A stretch of 64,000 nucleotides of DNA from Limosilactobacillus difficilis (GCF_947387495.1 NZ_CANDNU010000005.1:1-64000), one strand, 5' to 3'; numbered from the stretch's first letter, positions 8,344 through 17,810 are shown. Numbers and translations: made by a program. The notes: generated by a model not told the origin, from the letters alone.

Positions 8344-11001
8344 ATGGTAGAAAAAAAGCAAATGTCCACCAAGTACGACCCGACAGCAGTGGAAAAGGGC
8401 CGCTACCAATGGTGGATCGACAACGGCTTCTTCAAGCCGAGTGGTGACAAAAAGGCCCACCCGTATTCGATCGTGATTCCACCGCCGAACGTCACCGGGA
8501 AGCTGCACCTGGGTCATGCCTGGGACACCACCCTGCAAGACATCATCATCCGACGGAAGCGGATGCAGGGTTATGACACCCTCTGGGTTCCGGGGATGGA
8601 CCATGCCGGGATTGCGACCCAGGCGAAGGTTGAGGCTCGCTTACGCCAGGACGGCATTTCCCGTTATGACCTGGGCCGGGAGAAGTTTATCAAACAGGTC
8701 TGGGACTGGAAGGACGAATATGCTGATATCATCCACCAACAATGGGCCAAGATGGGCATTTCCGTCGACTACGACCGGGAACGCTTTACCCTGGATAAGG
8801 GACTGAACAAGGCCGTTCGCAAGGTCTTCGTCGACCTCTACAAGAAGGGTCTGATCTACCGGGCAACTTACATCATCAACTGGGACCCACAGGCCCGGAC
8901 CGCCCTGTCTGACATCGAAGTGGAACACAAGGACGACAAGGGGGCCTTCTACCACGTCAAGTACCCGTTCACCGATGGCACGACTTTCAATGGCAAGGAT
9001 TACATCGAAATTGCAACGACCCGGCCAGAAACGATGTTCGGTGACGAAGCTGTGGCTGTTAACCCGCACGATGAACGCTACAAGGCGCTCGTCGGCAAGC
9101 ACATCAAGGTGCCGTTGGTCAACCGGGAAGTGGAAATTATCGCTGACGACTACGTGAAGACCGACTTCGGGACCGGGATGGTTAAGATCACGCCAGCCCA
9201 CGATCCGAATGACTTCCTGGTCGGCAAGCGTCACAACCTGCCGGAGTTGAACACCTTCAACGAAGATGCCAGCTTGAACGAAAATGGCGGTAAGTACGAG
9301 GGGATGGACCGTTTTGAGGCCCGCAAGGCCATCGTTGCCGACTTGAAGAAGGAAGGCTACCTCCTGAAAGTGGACCCGATCGTCCACTCCGTTGGCCACT
9401 CGCAGCGGACTGGCGTGCAGGTCGAAGCTCGCTTATCCACCCAGTGGTTCGTTAAGATGAAGCCGCTGGCCGAGGCCGCACTGAAGAACCAGGATGGTGA
9501 CGACGCCATCAACTTCGTTCCAAAGCGTTTCGAACATACCTTCAAGCAGTGGATGGAAAACTGCCATGACTGGGTTATTTCCCGGCAACTTTGGTGGGGC
9601 CACCGGATTCCGGCCTGGTATCATAAGAAGACCGGCGAAGTTTACGTCGGCATGGAAGCTCCAAAGGACGAAGAGAACTGGACTCGCGACCCCGATGTCC
9701 TTGATACTTGGTTCTCCAGTGCCCTCTGGCCATTCTCGACGATGGGCTGGCCGGACACCGATGCCGCCGATTTCAAGCGCTACTTCCCGACCACGACCCT
9801 GGTCACCGGCTACGACATCATCTTCTTCTGGGTTGCCCGGATGATCTTCCAGAGTCTGGAATTCACCGGCAAGGCCCCGTTTAGAAACGTCATCTTGCAC
9901 GGGCTGATCCGGGACGAACAGGGACGGAAGATGTCCAAGTCACTAGGCAACGGGATTGACCCGATGGACGTGATCAAGAAGTACGGGGTCGATGCTCTGC
10001 GCTGGTTCCTGATTTCCGGTTCGACGCCAGGGCAAGACATTCGTTTCTCCTACAAGAAGATGGATGCTGCCTGGAACTTCATCAACAAGATCTGGAACGC
10101 CAGCCGTTACGTGATCATGAACCTCGACGATCAAACCAAGCCGGAACTGCCGGACGAAACCAAGTGGAACTTGTCCGATCGCTGGATTTTGTCAAAACTC
10201 AACGCGACGGTCAAGCAGGTCAACACCCAGTTGGAGAAGTTCGAGTTTGGTGAAGCCGGCCGGGCAATGTACAACTTCATTTGGAATGATTTCTGTGACT
10301 GGTACATTGAGCTGACCAAGGAAACCCTGAATAACGGGACGGCTGAAGAAAAGACTGCCACTCGTGACATTCTTTGCTACGTCCTCGACCAGACCCTGCG
10401 CCTGATCCACCCCGTGATGCCGTTTGTCAGTGAGGAACTCTGGCAAGAGATGCCACATACGGGCAAGTCGATCATGGTCAGCGCCTACCCGGTTGAACAT
10501 GACGACTTCGCTAACCCTACGGCCGAAGAGGGGATGGACCGGCTGATCGAACTGATCACCGCCGTCCGGAATATCCGGAGTGAGGCCAACGCCCCGCTGT
10601 CCAAGCCGGTGGAATTGCTGATCAAGCCCGCTAACGACCAGATCGCAAAGATCTTTAAAGACAACGAAGACTACATTAACCGCTTCTGCAACGTCTCCGC
10701 AATTAAGCTGGATAAGGCGATGCAGGCACCGCGTTTGGCGATGAGTGCGGTAATTACCAACGCGGAAGTCTTCATCCCGATGCAAGAATTGGTCGACATG
10801 GATGAAGAACGCGCCCGGATGCAAAAGGAAATCAAGAAGCTGGAAGCTGAAGTGAACCGTTCCGCCAAGAAACTGGGGAATGAAAAGTTCGTCAACAACG
10901 CGCCAGCCAAGGTTGTCGCTGCTGAAAAGCAGAAGGCGGCAGACTGGCAAGATAAATTGGCGGCTGCGAAGGAGCGTCTCGCTTCACTGAATGCTAACTA
11001 A
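8344..11001 (+). CDS. valS: Valyl-tRNA synthetase
   Basis: An 885-aa class I synthetase that charges tRNA-Val. The HIGH motif is [14 protein letters not shown] (about residues 46-59), the CP1 editing domain follows to about 400, and the KMSKS motif is RKMSKSLGN (about 527-535). A WN..W-type anticodon-binding domain and a C-terminal coiled-coil arm (last 70 residues, Glu/Lys rich) complete the usual length. ATG 8344 follows GAGGAGG. It is controlled by the upstream valine T-box. In many lactobacilli folC follows directly; here 17 kb of other genes intervene. Confidence 0.97.
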   Translation: MVEKKQMSTKYDPTAVEKGRYQWWIDNGFFKPSGDKKAHPYSIVIPPPNVTGKLHLGHAWDTTLQDIIIRRKRMQGYDTLWVPGMDHAGIATQAKVEARLRQDGISRYDLGREKFIKQVWDWKDEYADIIHQQWAKMGISVDYDRERFTLDKGLNKAVRKVFVDLYKKGLIYRATYIINWDPQARTALSDIEVEHKDDKGAFYHVKYPFTDGTTFNGKDYIEIATTRPETMFGDEAVAVNPHDERYKALVGKHIKVPLVNREVEIIADDYVKTDFGTGMVKITPAHDPNDFLVGKRHNLPELNTFNEDASLNENGGKYEGMDRFEARKAIVADLKKEGYLLKVDPIVHSVGHSQRTGVQVEARLSTQWFVKMKPLAEAALKNQDGDDAINFVPKRFEHTFKQWMENCHDWVISRQLWWGHRIPAWYHKKTGEVYVGMEAPKDEENWTRDPDVLDTWFSSALWPFSTMGWPDTDAADFKRYFPTTTLVTGYDIIFFWVARMIFQSLEFTGKAPFRNVILHGLIRDEQGRKMSKSLGNGIDPMDVIKKYGVDALRWFLISGSTPGQDIRFSYKKMDAAWNFINKIWNASRYVIMNLDDQTKPELPDETKWNLSDRWILSKLNATVKQVNTQLEKFEFGEAGRAMYNFIWNDFCDWYIELTKETLNNGTAEEKTATRDILCYVLDQTLRLIHPVMPFVSEELWQEMPHTGKSIMVSAYPVEHDDFANPTAEEGMDRLIELITAVRNIRSEANAPLSKPVELLIKPANDQIAKIFKDNEDYINRFCNVSAIKLDKAMQAPRLAMSAVITNAEVFIPMQELVDMDEERARMQKEIKKLEAEVNRSAKKLGNEKFVNNAPAKVVAAEKQKAADWQDKLAAAKERLASLNAN

Positions 11002-11009
11002 AGTCAATT

Positions 11010-11043
11010 AACCCCGTGTCTGTTGAGGATGCGGGGTTATTTT
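11010..11043 (+). terminator. Intrinsic terminator of valS
   Basis: AACCCCG pairs with CGGGGTT, then ATTTT. Confidence 0.75.
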
Positions 11044-11328
11044 GACGGACAATTCAGATCAAGCGATAGGCCGAATAACAAAAAAGATTTGAAAAAGATT
11101 AAAAATTCACAAAAAATTAAAATAATTTAAAATTATTTTTCAACAATTCGTCGCTACAACCAGTCCACAAAGGGCGAAACAACGGCAATGAGAACTAAAT
11201 GAAATCTGAGAAGTGGCCAGAGCCTTTCACTTAGCGGTTGATCAAAACGGGCGGGGGGGGGTAAGATATGAGTGGCCAATAGTTTAGCTACCGCATTATT
11301 TCTATTTACTATTAGGAGGTAAATTGTT
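11044..11328 (+). other. A/T-rich upstream region of the surface-protein gene, no gene seen
   Basis: About 285 bp with no supported frame on either strand. The first 120 bp are strongly A/T rich with runs of A. AGTGGCCA occurs twice, at 11212-11219 and 11271-11278, flanking the predicted promoter with its G run. Confidence 0.6.
11238..11267 (+). promoter_or_regulatory. Promoter of the LPXTG surface protein with a G9 tract in its spacer
   Basis: -35 TTGATC (11238-11243) and -10 TAAGAT (11262-11267) are 18 bp apart. The spacer ends in nine consecutive G (11253-11261) abutting the -10. Each hexamer matches consensus at four of six positions. Transcription from here would give a leader of about 55 nt ending in AGGAGGT before the ATG. 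Slippage in the G run would change the spacer length and so promoter strength; this is inference. Confidence 0.5.
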
Positions 11329-13335
11329 ATGTTTTCTAGCAATAATAAGGAAATGAATCGCGTACGGAAGGCTAAGAAGATGCCTAAGTACGGTCTGGCT
11401 AAGTTGAACGTGGGTGTTGCTTCCGTTCTGCTTGGTACTGGTTTAGTATTTGCCGGCGGTGCTTCAGTTGCACATGCCGATGTTAACACCTTACCACAGG
11501 ATGCTAACCAGGCTACCTTACTGGCTCAACAAAACCAGAACTCAGCTGCTAACAGCAGTGCTACTTCACGTGAACAGGCTATCTCAGACGCTCAAAACAC
11601 GGTTAACCAAAACAGCTCTGCTGTAGCAAGCGACCAAGCTCTGCTGAAGTCCGCTCAGGCTGGTTCTTCTGCTGCTGCACAATACTCAGACGCTGTTAAG
11701 AGTGCTTCTGCTGCTAGCGACGCCGAAGACGCTGCTAACACGAGCCTATCTAACGCCCAAGTTGCTAAGGACAACGCGCAGAACAACTACAACAACGCTT
11801 CAGCTGCTGCTTCCAACGCTAACGGCGCTTGGAACATGTGGGGTTCATCCGCTGCTTCATCACTGCAGGCTCGTCTGTCAGCCGCTACTGACTCAGCTAA
11901 CGCTGCTTCTGCCGCTGCTTCAGCTGAATGGGTAAAGCATAACACTAACAAGCAGAACCTGGCTGACGCCAACGAAGTTCTGTCAAACGCTAAGACTGAG
12001 AGTGCTAAGAAGGCTGCTCAGGAGACGGTTGACAGCTATGCTAAGTTGTTGAAACATGACCACATCAAGACCTTGGACGCTGCTTACCAGCAAGCTGCCG
12101 GTAAGGTTAGCTTCATCAAGGAAATGCTTAATGGTCAGCGTGCATGGAACAGCAATGGTGACAAGCGAGACTTCGACGCAATGGCTAAGGATGTCATCGC
12201 CAAGAACAGTGCTGCTGCTCAGGCACAAAACGAATTAGCCAAGGCTAACAGCGACCTGGTTAACGCTAAGGCTGCCCTGGCTACTGCTACTGCAAACGCC
12301 AATGCTGCTTGGAAGACCCTGCAAGACATTGAAACGGCTGCTTACCTGCATGAAGACAGCTACTACACTGACGCTATCAACAAGGCTCAGTCTGCTAAGA
12401 GTACTGCTGTTGCCAAGGCTCAGCAGAGCGGCGCTTACAATTCTTACATCAGCAATTCCAACAAGGTTAAGGAAGAACAGGCTAAGATCAAGCACAGTCA
12501 AAGTGTCCTTTCAGATGCACAAAATGATCTGAAGAACGCTAAGAACGATGCCCAAAAGGCGGCTGCTCAAAACCACATTAAACTCGCTCAAAAGGCATTG
12601 GCAGAACAACAAGCTCGTTTGGCTACGGCACAAGCCAAGGTTGATGCTAACAAAGATGCTGCTGCACCATTCATCAAGGCAATCAACGATGCTAACCAAG
12701 CAATCAAGGATGCTAAGAATGCTAACAAGCTGCACCAGGCTGCTGTCAAGAACTCTGCTGACTACGAAAAACTGGTTGCACCAATCGTTGATCAACTGAA
12801 GCAGGACCAAGCTAACTACGACGAAGCCGTTGCTGCTCTGAACGCGCTGACGAACAACTCTTCAGCAAACTCCAGCGCCAACAGTTCTGCTAACTCTTCA
12901 GCAAACTCCAGTGCCAACAGTTCTGCTAACTCTTCAGCAAACTCCAGTGCTAACAGCTCAGCAAACAGTTCTGCTAACTCCAGTGCTAACAGCTCAGCAA
13001 ACAGTTCTGCAAGTTCTGACGCATCAACTGACAAGACTGCTGAAATTAACCAGCTGATCCAAGAAGCTAAGGACCTGCTGAACCAAGCTTCAGCTGCTCT
13101 GAAGGCTGGTAACGCTAGTCAAGCTCAAAAGCTGGCTAACCAAGCTCTGGCTCTGTTGAACCAGGCCAAGGCACTGCAGGAACAAGTTAACACTTCAGCA
13201 AAGCAACCAGCTGCTGCTACTGCTAACAAGCTGCCACAGACTGGTAACGCCAACGAAGCCGCTGTTGCTGGCTTGGGTGTTGCTGCTCTGACGGCAATGC
13301 TTGGCATGGGCGTTATGTCCAAGAAGCGTGCTTAA
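11329..13335 (+). CDS. LPXTG-anchored, alanine/serine-rich surface protein with NSSA repeats
   Basis: A 668-aa secreted, sortase-anchored protein. A YSIRK-type signal peptide (KYGLAKLNVGVASVLLGTGL, about residues 24-45) ends near AHADV. Residues 50-500 are rich in Ala, Asn, Gln and Lys and predicted as long helical coiled coil. Residues 510-561 are 13 tandem NSSA units. A second helical stretch leads to LPQTG (about 635-639), a hydrophobic segment and KKRA. No recognised ligand-binding domain is visible, so the role (adhesin, aggregation or shielding) is open. The serine-rich repeats and the adjacent gtfA/gtfB-type pair suggest O-glycosylation, by analogy with glycosylated serine-rich surface proteins. 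Start ATG follows AGGAGGT. Its codon use (GCT, AAC, CTG) suggests high expression. Confidence 0.88.
   Translation: MFSSNNKEMNRVRKAKKMPKYGLAKLNVGVASVLLGTGLVFAGGASVAHADVNTLPQDANQATLLAQQNQNSAANSSATSREQAISDAQNTVNQNSSAVASDQALLKSAQAGSSAAAQYSDAVKSASAASDAEDAANTSLSNAQVAKDNAQNNYNNASAAASNANGAWNMWGSSAASSLQARLSAATDSANAASAAASAEWVKHNTNKQNLADANEVLSNAKTESAKKAAQETVDSYAKLLKHDHIKTLDAAYQQAAGKVSFIKEMLNGQRAWNSNGDKRDFDAMAKDVIAKNSAAAQAQNELAKANSDLVNAKAALATATANANAAWKTLQDIETAAYLHEDSYYTDAINKAQSAKSTAVAKAQQSGAYNSYISNSNKVKEEQAKIKHSQSVLSDAQNDLKNAKNDAQKAAAQNHIKLAQKALAEQQARLATAQAKVDANKDAAAPFIKAINDANQAIKDAKNANKLHQAAVKNSADYEKLVAPIVDQLKQDQANYDEAVAALNALTNNSSANSSANSSANSSANSSANSSANSSANSSANSSANSSANSSANSSANSSASSDASTDKTAEINQLIQEAKDLLNQASAALKAGNASQAQKLANQALALLNQAKALQEQVNTSAKQPAAATANKLPQTGNANEAAVAGLGVAALTAMLGMGVMSKKRA
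12856..13011 (+). repeat. Tandem 12-bp repeat encoding 13 NSSA units, with 36-bp higher order
   Basis: Thirteen 12-bp units each encode Asn-Ser-Ser-Ala. Three synonymous codon versions alternate to give a 36-bp super-repeat (order ABC ABC A, then variants), which points to duplication of 36-bp blocks. Copy number can be expected to vary between strains. Confidence 0.9.
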
Positions 13336-13372
13336 TTCTTCGCTGAAGAATAAATATTAGCTAATATAATAA

Positions 13373-13407
13373 GGAGGCTGCCATGCATGCGTATGGCGGC
13401 CTTTTTT
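13373..13407 (+). terminator. Intrinsic terminator of the surface-protein gene
   Basis: GGCTGCCAT pairs with ATGGCGGCC (one G-T), followed by six T. It separates the surface-protein transcript from the glycosyltransferase operon. Confidence 0.88.
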
Positions 13408-13431
13408 GGGTAAAGATTCGGTGTTCCTGTG

Positions 13432-13440
13432 TGTTATACT
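13432..13440 (+). promoter_or_regulatory. Extended -10 promoter of the gtf operon
   Basis: TGTTATACT with TATACT at 13435-13440 and a TG one base upstream; no good -35. Start near 13447, leaving about 26 nt to the ATG at 13473. Confidence 0.5.
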
Positions 13441-13472
13441 CAGGAAGGAAAATGTTTTTAAAGGAGTTTGCA

Positions 13473-13775
13473 ATGGTAAAAAAAGACCTTGGCTTTTCGA
13501 TCCAGTATCCGGATAGTGAAAAAGCCCAGACACCAAAAGTTAAGCAAGATTTCGACATTGATGAATATGATCCAGAAGAAGTCGCCAAAATGCGCAAGCA
13601 AGCCGAAACGATTATTAAACTCACCAAGGCGATGGGCGTAAACACGGCGGATTCGATGAACGACAGTGCAGCAGCCTCAGCAGCTCAGCCACAGTCTACG
13701 GCCCCTTCCCACATGACCCGTGAACAGTACCGGGCCGATATGGCTAACTCTTCCCACCCGAATGCCCGTCACTGA
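13473..13775 (+). CDS. Unrecognised 100-aa protein at the head of the glycosyltransferase operon
   Basis: I do not recognise this protein. ATG 13473 has AAAGGAG 7 nt upstream; the longer frame from 13383 starts inside the preceding terminator and is rejected. The N-terminal half is acidic (DFDIDEYDPEEVAKMRKQ) and ends in a short helix (AETIIKLTKAMGV); the C-terminal half is Ser/Ala/Pro/His rich and probably disordered. There is no signal peptide or membrane segment, so it should be cytoplasmic. The 22 bp to gtfA and the absence of a terminator make cotranscription likely. A role as a small partner of the glycosyltransferases is only a guess from position. Confidence 0.75.
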   Translation: MVKKDLGFSIQYPDSEKAQTPKVKQDFDIDEYDPEEVAKMRKQAETIIKLTKAMGVNTADSMNDSAAASAAQPQSTAPSHMTREQYRADMANSSHPNARH

Positions 13776-13797
13776 GTTTTGACTAATGGAGACTACA

Positions 13798-15342
13798 ATG
13801 ATTTATTTTATTAACTTTAACCTACCCGAAAAAAAGTCCGGTATTGAGCACGCAGAACTCAAACGGATGAAACTCTTTGCTGAGCACCAAACACCGGCCA
13901 AGCTGATCACTCGTGAATGGAGTGCCAACCTGCACGATGTTGCCGCGGCGGCTGGTTTAGTAGACGACCAGCTGCTGAGCATGTTTGATTACTATCAAGG
14001 ACGGGAACACGTCGTTCGCCAAACGCTTCACGTCAATGACCTCGACTTCGGGGTTGACAACATCACCATCCAGGACGAGACCAACAATGTCCGTTACCTC
14101 TTAAACCGGCCGGATGGTCATTTCCTGGCGCGGGTCAACTACGATCCTGCTCACGATAAACAGGTGATGAGCACGGAAATGTTTGACGGTTATGGCAACC
14201 TTTACTGTGTTAACAACTACGACAGCCGGGGCTTTGTGTCGGAGATCGACTGGTATTCGCCAGATAACAAGGTCGAACGCAAGGAATGGCTAGCGGCTGA
14301 TGGCCAGGTGGTCATTCAGCAGTTCTTCCACTATGACCTGCATCAAAAGCTGGTTGATACCGGTTGGTGGCTACGGGACCATCAAGGAAAAATCTTCACC
14401 TTTAATACCTTGCGAGAATTCTTCCAAAAATTTCTCAACGATGTCAACGCAACTGGCAAGAACATTTTCATTTTGGACCGGTCTCTGCTGGCCGATGACA
14501 TCATCCTAGATCTGAAGCGGCCGGCTTACACCGTCTTCCACCTGCACAATTCCCAGGGGGCCGATGCCCAGGACGAGATGCATTCGATCCTCAACGACAA
14601 CTACGAATACGGTTTATACAACATCGACAATTATTCGGCCGTCGTCTCGGCAACCCCGAACCAGACCGAAGACGTGCAGAAGCGTTTCCACCCGCAGCAT
14701 GCTAAGCTCTTCACCATCCCCGTGGGAATTGTACCCGATGAGCGCCTGAATGCGCCGCGGATTAGCGAAGAAGACCGGACCTTTGGCAGAGTGATCATCG
14801 CTGCCCGGATTTCGAGTGAAAAGCAAATGCCGCGGATCGTTCATTCACTGGCACTGGTCCACAAGGAAGTACCCGAAGTCAGCTTGGACATCTGGGGCTA
14901 CACCAACTCCGAAAAAGAAAAGGATGCGATCAAGAAGGCTGCCGAGGAAGGTGGTATTGCGAATGCTGTATCGATCAAGGGCTATTCCGAAGATATCGGG
15001 GAAGTTTACGACCATGCCCAAATCTTCGCCTTGGCGTCGACGATGGAAGGCTTCAACCTCGCGATCATGGAAGCTATTTCACACGGGGTGGTCGGGGTGA
15101 CCTATGACACCAATTACGGTCCCAACTCGATTATCCAGGACGGTAAAAATGGTTATGTCGTGCCGTACAATGACGAACAAGCGATGGCCGATCGGATCAC
15201 CAAGTTGCTGAAGGATCCGCAACTGCTGCAGACGATGAGCACGAACGCTTATGAATCAGCGCAACGTTACTCCAGTGACAATGTTTGGAAAGCCTGGAAA
15301 GCATTGCTGGACGATGCCAAGAAGCAATTAGGGGAGGACTAG
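13798..15342 (+). CDS. gtfA: GtfA-type protein glycosyltransferase (GT4 fold, TagE-like)
   Basis: A 514-aa cytoplasmic glycosyltransferase. The first 190 residues form the beta-rich extension seen in GtfA/GtfB and TagE-like enzymes (SGIEHAELKRMKLF near the start), followed by two Rossmann domains with a GT-B catalytic motif TMEGFNLAIMEA at about residues 414-425 (E-x7-E). In Lactobacillus plantarum, paired TagE-like proteins were shown to O-glycosylate a surface protein; teichoic-acid glucosylation is the alternative. ATG 13798 has GGAG 7 nt upstream; the ATG at 13786 has none. It sits 3 nt before gtfB, so the two products likely work as a complex. Confidence 0.82.
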   Translation: MIYFINFNLPEKKSGIEHAELKRMKLFAEHQTPAKLITREWSANLHDVAAAAGLVDDQLLSMFDYYQGREHVVRQTLHVNDLDFGVDNITIQDETNNVRYLLNRPDGHFLARVNYDPAHDKQVMSTEMFDGYGNLYCVNNYDSRGFVSEIDWYSPDNKVERKEWLAADGQVVIQQFFHYDLHQKLVDTGWWLRDHQGKIFTFNTLREFFQKFLNDVNATGKNIFILDRSLLADDIILDLKRPAYTVFHLHNSQGADAQDEMHSILNDNYEYGLYNIDNYSAVVSATPNQTEDVQKRFHPQHAKLFTIPVGIVPDERLNAPRISEEDRTFGRVIIAARISSEKQMPRIVHSLALVHKEVPEVSLDIWGYTNSEKEKDAIKKAAEEGGIANAVSIKGYSEDIGEVYDHAQIFALASTMEGFNLAIMEAISHGVVGVTYDTNYGPNSIIQDGKNGYVVPYNDEQAMADRITKLLKDPQLLQTMSTNAYESAQRYSSDNVWKAWKALLDDAKKQLGED

Positions 15343-15345
15343 ACT

Positions 15346-16869
15346 GTGAATTACTTAGTTAGCAACAACGTTTTTACCTTTAACAACGGTCCCGAATTCT
15401 CGGCATTTGAGCGTTTGGCAGCTTTCAACCGGCACGGAATTCCCACTAAGCTGGTTTTAAAGGACTACTCCAGTACCCTGTCGATGAACCTAGCCAGTCA
15501 CCACATTGACCCGCACAGTGTCATCAACATGTACGATTACTTCCAGGGCACGGTGGACGAGGACAATCGCCCGCTTAACGTTCACTACCTGCCATCGTTT
15601 CCCTTTGAGACCTACCACTTGAAGGGGATCGATAATAACAAGGCCAAGTTTGACTACTATGGCAACCGCAAGGGAACCATCAACTTTATGCCGAGCCAGG
15701 TCACCAAGGTGGGAAGCATTGACTACTTTGACCGCCTGGGGCACGTCGTGGTTACGGAACACTGGGACTCCCGGGGGTTCCCGAGCCGCTTGGATAGCTA
15801 CCACCTGGACGGGTCGGTTGGCACCTCGCGTTTCCTGCGGCGGGACGGCTCGACGGCGTTGGTGGTCACGCACATGAATATCCAGGGGCAGGTCCGGCCG
15901 ACGATGTGGAAATTGTTGGATTACCATGGCCGTAACTGGATGTTTGACAATGAAGACGCGCTGTTTGGTTTCTTCCTGAATGAACTCAACCGCCAGCAAA
16001 AGGGCAACTTCATTTCCGACCGCCGCATCATGGACCAGTTTGTAATGTCGGTCCAGAACCCACTTTCCCGGATCGCCGTGGTCCATGACATTCCGGTGCA
16101 AAACCCACGTCACGCTGTCAAGTCGGCCCTGCGACCTTTGCAGGAGACGCTGTTTGATCCGCACCAGCAGTTCCCGGTTCACTTCGACCAAATCGTCTTT
16201 CCAACTGATGAAGAACGGCAGACCTTTGCGGACCGTTTTGCTGGCAATCTGCCGGACACAAAGTTTGTCACGGCCGTTGATTCTTGCGTCAAAGTGACGG
16301 TCCAAGAACATCAAAAGCAGCAAATCCTGCCAATTATTGCATACCGGGGGATGCTGGGCAGCACCAAGAAGACTGGTGACCTCGTGCGGGCCTTCAACAC
16401 CATGGCCAAGCATAGTCCGGCCCTCCGCCTGAAGTTGCAGGGCTACTTTGAAAACCAGGACGAGGAAAAGAAGCTCAAGGACTTGGTAAAGCAGCTCGCT
16501 CTCGAGAGCAAAGTCAGCTTTAAGCCTTACGCTCCTTTTGATGAGGACTTCTTTAAGGACGTGAGCCTCTTTGTCAACCCGACTGACAGCGAAGCCTTCG
16601 GAATGAACCTGCTCGAAGCGATGGCCGCTGGGGTGCCGGTGGTGGCCTACAATGTTCCTTTCCTGGCGGACAACTTAGTTCGCGATGGGCAAAACGGCGT
16701 GCTGGTCAAGGCCCGCAACCCGCACAGCCTGGCCGAAGCTGCGATGGCGTTGCTGAATGACGATGAGAAGTACCAGCAGCTATCGCAAGGCGCTTTGCAG
16801 ACGGCCCAAGGCTATAACGAAAGCCACCTGGTAGAAGAATGGCGCAACGTTTTGCAACACGTTTATTAA
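15346..16869 (+). CDS. gtfB: GtfB-type glycosyltransferase partner
   Basis: A 507-aa homologue of the preceding protein with the same layout: beta-rich N-terminal half (about residues 1-200) and a GT-B region. The donor-site motif SEAFGMNLLEAMAAG is near residues 423-437, so the E-x7-E pair is kept. In streptococcal and lactobacillar GtfA/GtfB systems GtfB is the acceptor-binding, often non-catalytic partner; here catalytic residues look intact, so it may also transfer sugar. GTG 15346 follows GGGGAGG and begins 3 nt after the gtfA stop (translational coupling). The likely acceptor is the serine-rich surface protein upstream; this is inferred from proximity. Confidence 0.8.
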   Translation: MNYLVSNNVFTFNNGPEFSAFERLAAFNRHGIPTKLVLKDYSSTLSMNLASHHIDPHSVINMYDYFQGTVDEDNRPLNVHYLPSFPFETYHLKGIDNNKAKFDYYGNRKGTINFMPSQVTKVGSIDYFDRLGHVVVTEHWDSRGFPSRLDSYHLDGSVGTSRFLRRDGSTALVVTHMNIQGQVRPTMWKLLDYHGRNWMFDNEDALFGFFLNELNRQQKGNFISDRRIMDQFVMSVQNPLSRIAVVHDIPVQNPRHAVKSALRPLQETLFDPHQQFPVHFDQIVFPTDEERQTFADRFAGNLPDTKFVTAVDSCVKVTVQEHQKQQILPIIAYRGMLGSTKKTGDLVRAFNTMAKHSPALRLKLQGYFENQDEEKKLKDLVKQLALESKVSFKPYAPFDEDFFKDVSLFVNPTDSEAFGMNLLEAMAAGVPVVAYNVPFLADNLVRDGQNGVLVKARNPHSLAEAAMALLNDDEKYQQLSQGALQTAQGYNESHLVEEWRNVLQHVY

Positions 16870-16885
16870 AGAGGGGTGATCATTA

Positions 16886-17683
16886 GTGACGGTGGATCTG
16901 CTCAATCATATTTTGCCGCTCATCGATGACGGGCCGGCGGATCTAGATCAATCGGTCGAGATGGTCAAACAGGCCGCCAGTCAGGGCGTTACGGCCCTGT
17001 TAGCGACTCCCCATGCTGGCGATAATCGTTTTTCCTTCAGTAACCAGGGCATCAAGATGGTCAGTGATGGGCTGAAGAAGGTGCTGGCTCAGCAGAACAT
17101 TGACATGAAGCTCTGGCCTGCCTCCGTCAACCGTTTGAATGAGACACTTAGCACTAAGTTGCGCGACCAAGCGCTGCTGTATGCGGACGACGGCAAGCAC
17201 TATCTCCTAGTGGAAATGAGCGATAAAGCGGTCGCCGTTGATGCGGACCAGGTGATGGGGGAACTCTTTAACGCCGGGATTACACCGGTCCTTTGCCACC
17301 CCGAACGTAATCCGCACTTGATGGAAAAAAGGGAGTTGCTGACGAAGTGGGCCAATTACGGCTGTAAGATCATGCTGTCAGCGTCGGCATACACCGGTTA
17401 TTATGGTGATGAAGCTCGGGCGGCCTGCCGGCAGCTGATTGACAGCGGGATGGCCTATTTCTTTGGCTCGGATGCGCACGACGCCAGTGACGGCCCGCGG
17501 GGCAACCACCTTGGTGAAGCCTATCAGCAGCTCTTGCGGGAGTACGGCAAGGAAAAGGCCGCCGAGTTTGACCAAAATGCCCGGGACCTCGTCAATGGCG
17601 ACCGGATTCGTGAGCACAAGGTTAAATCGCGGAAGAAACCGAAGACCTTTGGGATGGCCTTGCGCAACATGTTGAAATTATAA
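16886..17683 (+). CDS. CpsB/CapC-like PHP-domain protein with two metal ligands lost
   Basis: A 265-aa protein of the PHP tyrosine-phosphatase family (CpsB/YwqE), which normally dephosphorylates bacterial tyrosine kinases controlling polysaccharide synthesis. Retained: DDG (ligand Asp), ATPH, VEMS, CHPER and SDAHD. Changed: the N-terminal HxH reads DLLNH instead of DIHxH, so the first His is Leu, and the Glu of the GAE motif appears as Ser (WPASVN). Loss of two of about nine ligands in the trinuclear site suggests an inactive or altered enzyme. No tyrosine kinase gene is in the window. GTG 16886 follows GAGGGGTG; 16 bp after gtfB, so it belongs to that operon. Confidence 0.8.
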   Translation: MTVDLLNHILPLIDDGPADLDQSVEMVKQAASQGVTALLATPHAGDNRFSFSNQGIKMVSDGLKKVLAQQNIDMKLWPASVNRLNETLSTKLRDQALLYADDGKHYLLVEMSDKAVAVDADQVMGELFNAGITPVLCHPERNPHLMEKRELLTKWANYGCKIMLSASAYTGYYGDEARAACRQLIDSGMAYFFGSDAHDASDGPRGNHLGEAYQQLLREYGKEKAAEFDQNARDLVNGDRIREHKVKSRKKPKTFGMALRNMLKL

Positions 17684-17691
17684 TCGACGAA

Positions 17692-17719
17692 AAGATCAGG
17701 TTGATCCTGGTCTTTTTTT
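17692..17719 (+). terminator. Intrinsic terminator of the gtf operon
   Basis: AAGATCAGG pairs with CCTGGTCTT (one G-T), followed by a seven-T run. Confidence 0.87.
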
Positions 17720-17810
17720 GATTTATTCCGGCTTTTTGATATAGACACTCTCTAATAACTGGTACAATTAATAACGAGTGTGTATATTTTCAACAGAAAG
17801 GATGATCGAC

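Noticed and set aside
8641-9399. 252-codon minus-strand frame inside valS
   Set aside because: Mirror of a well conserved synthetase domain in codon-biased DNA; no promoter or ribosome site.
11154-11489. 111-codon minus-strand frame across the surface-protein promoter and signal peptide
   Set aside because: Antisense shadow with no ribosome site; the plus-strand gene is certain from signal peptide and anchor.
12856-13011. CRISPR-like array
   Set aside because: The 12/36-bp repeats have no spacers and are in frame, encoding NSSA units; no cas genes are present.
15490-16413. 307-codon minus-strand frame inside gtfB
   Set aside because: Antisense shadow of a gene with clear GT-B motifs; no start signals.
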